From: SAR202 cluster bacterium bin127
GTDB lineage: Bacteria; Chloroflexota; Dehalococcoidia; Lucifugimonadales; Lucifugimonadaceae
NCBI GenBank assembly: GCA_002239045.1
Contig: MPNN01000002.1
Location: forward strand, 310,001 to 374,000
Direction of reading: 5' to 3'
Length of the DNA: 64,000 bases
The notes beneath the pieces are model-generated. The model was not told the DNA's origin. It saw only the letters and a program-made list of their open reading frames with translations, and searched no databases. The translations under genes and the position numbers were made by a program. This document shows positions 61,929 to 64,000 of this stretch, piece by piece. Position 1 is the stretch's first letter. Each line of letters starts with the position of its first letter.

Positions 61929-62092
61929 ATACTTTTCATGGCACGCCGCGCGCGTTGCGCGTTGGCGCGCTTGCAAGTATTATGCAAACATCGCACAGAT
62001 CCGGACAGAGGACGTATCGGGCTTGGCTTGGCACATTTGCCGACAAGGTTCGTTCACGATCGTGCCGGGAAAGTAAGCAGGAGGACTGAAGC

Positions 62093-64000
62093 GTGCAGCT
62101 TTCAGCGAGAATCTTGACAGCACTGGCCGTGCTCGCATTCGTCGTCGGCGTCGTCGTCGGCACGAGAGGTGCGACGGACGAAGTCAGCGCAGCTACCGGA
62201 ACGATCGATGCTTTGAACGTGGGCGCATGCGCGACGAACAACGCGGATGTGTTCGTGTTGGCAAACTGTACACAGAAGATGGCGCGCTTCCAGCAGGAAG
62301 AACTCAAGGACCTTATCGAGGTCGACACGCTCTACGCCACTTACGCGCATGACCCGAAGACGGGCGCCGAAAACCCACGCGCAATCCTCGGAGACTCCGA
62401 CCTCATCCGGGTAAGCATCTCCGACAAGGGACGCGACCGCAGGGACCCGGTTTTGATTACGTCGGCGAATCCGGAGTTTAATGGCACTGGCCTCGGTACC
62501 ACGGACTCACCATTTCTCAATGCTGATGGAGACCCGTTCGGAGCACCTGCCGCTCCAGACGATCCAGCTACTACTACTGTTGACGAACAAGTTGTTTACA
62601 CGTTGTTGGAGACGAGCGCAGACGACGATGCAACCACGCGGGATGTTGATGAAAGCGTCAAACCTCGGGCAATCGTCGCGGAGTCGGCGATTGGCGATGC
62701 TGAAAAAACAATGGACTTGCCGCCTCTCGAGCAGGTCGTCCAGTTTGGTGCTGACGGTGTCGCTCCCACCGGAATTACGGACGATGAGGGGACAACCTTC
62801 GGCAGTTCGGGTTCGTATCAGGTGCTTTTCGAGGATGGAGACCTCACCGCTACTCCCCCGGTACACTACAAACCCATCGCGCCTGATGGTACCGTGAAGT
62901 TCTTCGGGAGAGTCAGTGATAATGGGGACACAACTATTGACCCTGACGAAAAGTTCCAGGACATCGGGACATGGATCAAGATCGACGAAGACGTGATATC
63001 TGGGGACACCAATGTCGCGCCGGCGATCAAGTTGAACGTCAGCGTTCCCAATGGTGGTGCCGTCCAACTCCAACTCATCTACTACGAAACCAGCGGGGTT
63101 GAGTACATCCAGGGCGGATTTAAGTGTGTAGATGAACCTGAAGCGGATCCGACTGACCTTGTTTCGTTTGCCCAGGCTGAATGTACGGCTAAAGAGCGTG
63201 AGCCCGCGGGCGAGGAAGACAATGCGTCGTTCGAGTTGTATGCGGAATCGGATGAGGACGCAGGCGGTGACGGAACCGACCGAAGCCATCGCAAGAATCT
63301 CGCGCTGATCGAGACCGGAAGATTCACTGGTGTGTTCCAGGGATTCCTGCGACTGACCGACGCCGATGGAATAGGCGGCACTAACCGCGACAACTGGGGT
63401 TTGATGAAGAAGAGCGGCGCATTGGTGGGTGATCTGGCAGAAGGGATCGATCTGGCAGACGGGATCGATGCCGATGAACTCGCAGCCGCGCAAGCGGTGC
63501 TGGGTGTTGGCAACGGTCCGATTACGATCAGGTACAAGGATTCGGACGACAAAAACAAGTCGTTCGATATCCAACTCGACATTGAACCGCCTTCGATCCA
63601 GATCGATTCGCCGATGCACAACGACCGAAGCGACGACGAGAAGCCGTCCTTCATCGGCACGTTCAACGACGCCGATTCCGGCTTGGCGGCGGAATCGTTC
63701 CAGTTGAACATCGATAACCGCGATATACAAGAGCCTGAGTCAGCAGTGATGCGGATCATGTCCGATGTCAAAGGCACGGGTGATGACATGGACGGACAAG
63801 TTCTTCGTCGTTTGGACTACCAGGGTTTCTCCGATGAAATGAAACAGTTCGGCGTGATCGAAGGCGATAATCTGACCATGGAGATTTACAAGATCGATTT
63901 GGAAATTGAGCTTGAACCTGGTCAATCTGCGGCTTTCAAGGCAGTCGAAGCGGATGACTTCGATGATGGCGACCCTGACGGCGCCTTCAACGAAGAGCAG
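62093..64000 (+). CDS. Giant secreted paralog 3, 3' end cut by window
   Basis: GTG at 62093 with a strong AGGAGG about 8 nt upstream; 636 codons seen, open at the right edge. Signal peptide (ILTALAVLAFVVGVVVGTRG ... VSAATG), then the paralog N-module (IDALNVGACATNNADVFVL, DTLYATYAHDPKTGAENPRA, SDLIRVSISDKGRDRR), an Asp/Glu-rich insert absent from the others, then APAIKLNVSVPNGGAVQLQL, IETGRFTGVFQGFLRLTDAD, GNGPITIRYKDSDDKNKSF and PSFIGTFNDADSGLAAESF. Order and spacing match paralogs 1 and 2, so the missing part should hold the GWN domains. Confidence 0.85.
   Translation, partial: MQLSARILTALAVLAFVVGVVVGTRGATDEVSAATGTIDALNVGACATNNADVFVLANCTQKMARFQQEELKDLIEVDTLYATYAHDPKTGAENPRAILGDSDLIRVSISDKGRDRRDPVLITSANPEFNGTGLGTTDSPFLNADGDPFGAPAAPDDPATTTVDEQVVYTLLETSADDDATTRDVDESVKPRAIVAESAIGDAEKTMDLPPLEQVVQFGADGVAPTGITDDEGTTFGSSGSYQVLFEDGDLTATPPVHYKPIAPDGTVKFFGRVSDNGDTTIDPDEKFQDIGTWIKIDEDVISGDTNVAPAIKLNVSVPNGGAVQLQLIYYETSGVEYIQGGFKCVDEPEADPTDLVSFAQAECTAKEREPAGEEDNASFELYAESDEDAGGDGTDRSHRKNLALIETGRFTGVFQGFLRLTDADGIGGTNRDNWGLMKKSGALVGDLAEGIDLADGIDADELAAAQAVLGVGNGPITIRYKDSDDKNKSFDIQLDIEPPSIQIDSPMHNDRSDDEKPSFIGTFNDADSGLAAESFQLNIDNRDIQEPESAVMRIMSDVKGTGDDMDGQVLRRLDYQGFSDEMKQFGVIEGDNLTMEIYKIDLEIELEPGQSAAFKAVEADDFDDGDPDGAFNEEQ

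Noticed and set aside
60225..62092. Several 60-157 codon frames across the repeat-filled regions
   Set aside because: They run through palindromes and duplicated repeats, have no RBS, and their residues (NPSFPSFPI, DSRVRGND) are translated repeat sequence.

Overview
The window looks like a chromosomal stretch of an uncultivated Chloroflexota bacterium, most likely of the marine SAR202/Dehalococcoidia type. This rests on family content rather than a marker-gene search: a solute-binding lipoprotein with a Val/Glu-rich stalk, a GuaB3-type IMP dehydrogenase, several enolase-superfamily, CaiB/BaiF, Ldh2-type and amidase genes of the kind expanded in SAR202, and large secreted proteins ending in 'GWNxISVP' domains. 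Coding density is high up to about 48.7 kb and falls sharply after 52.6 kb.

Layout. (1) 0-5.9 kb, minus strand: a truncated ABC solute-binding lipoprotein, then the ribosome/membrane-biogenesis cluster rpmH-rnpA-yidD-[PQQ propeller lipoprotein]-yidC-khpB. (2) 5.9-12.8 kb: aldo/keto reductase, Ldh2-type dehydrogenase, two related MFS transporters, and a self-inhibited Fic protein behind two identical-architecture operator sites. (3) 12.9-16.5 kb: a leucine-rich-repeat surface protein whose reading frame crosses a 14-G tract just after the start. (4) 16.8-36.1 kb: metabolic and housekeeping genes (enolase superfamily, DUF2520 protein, guaB3, CaiB-type CoA-transferase, a CopC-CopD-cytochrome c fusion with a Met/His-rich partner, IMPase-like protein, GHMP kinase, SDR, TIM-barrel epimerase, mgtE, AMP-ligase, and hisS-prfA-prmC). 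(5) 36.1-48.8 kb: tRNA-Pro(GGG) flanked by inverted copies of a short inverted-repeat element, MFS, SpoU-type methylase, an AtzG/AtzE-like amidase pair, argS, the gatC-gatA-lipoprotein-gamma carbonic anhydrase operon, pyrG and rho. (6) 48.9-64 kb: three paralogous giant secreted proteins (the last cut by the window end) separated by regions packed with MITE-like inverted-repeat elements, a vapBC pair, a chimeric antitoxin-headed gene and a duplicated coiled-coil gene.

How it works together. Most of the window is ordinary metabolism and translation. The two regions that stand out are the LRR gene, which has the layout of a phase-variable surface protein, and the 52.6-62.1 kb interval, where nearly every small gene sits between copies of one inverted-repeat element family. 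There, 150-bp and about 330-bp blocks have been duplicated with ends at or near element termini, which looks like cassette shuffling between surface-protein paralogs.
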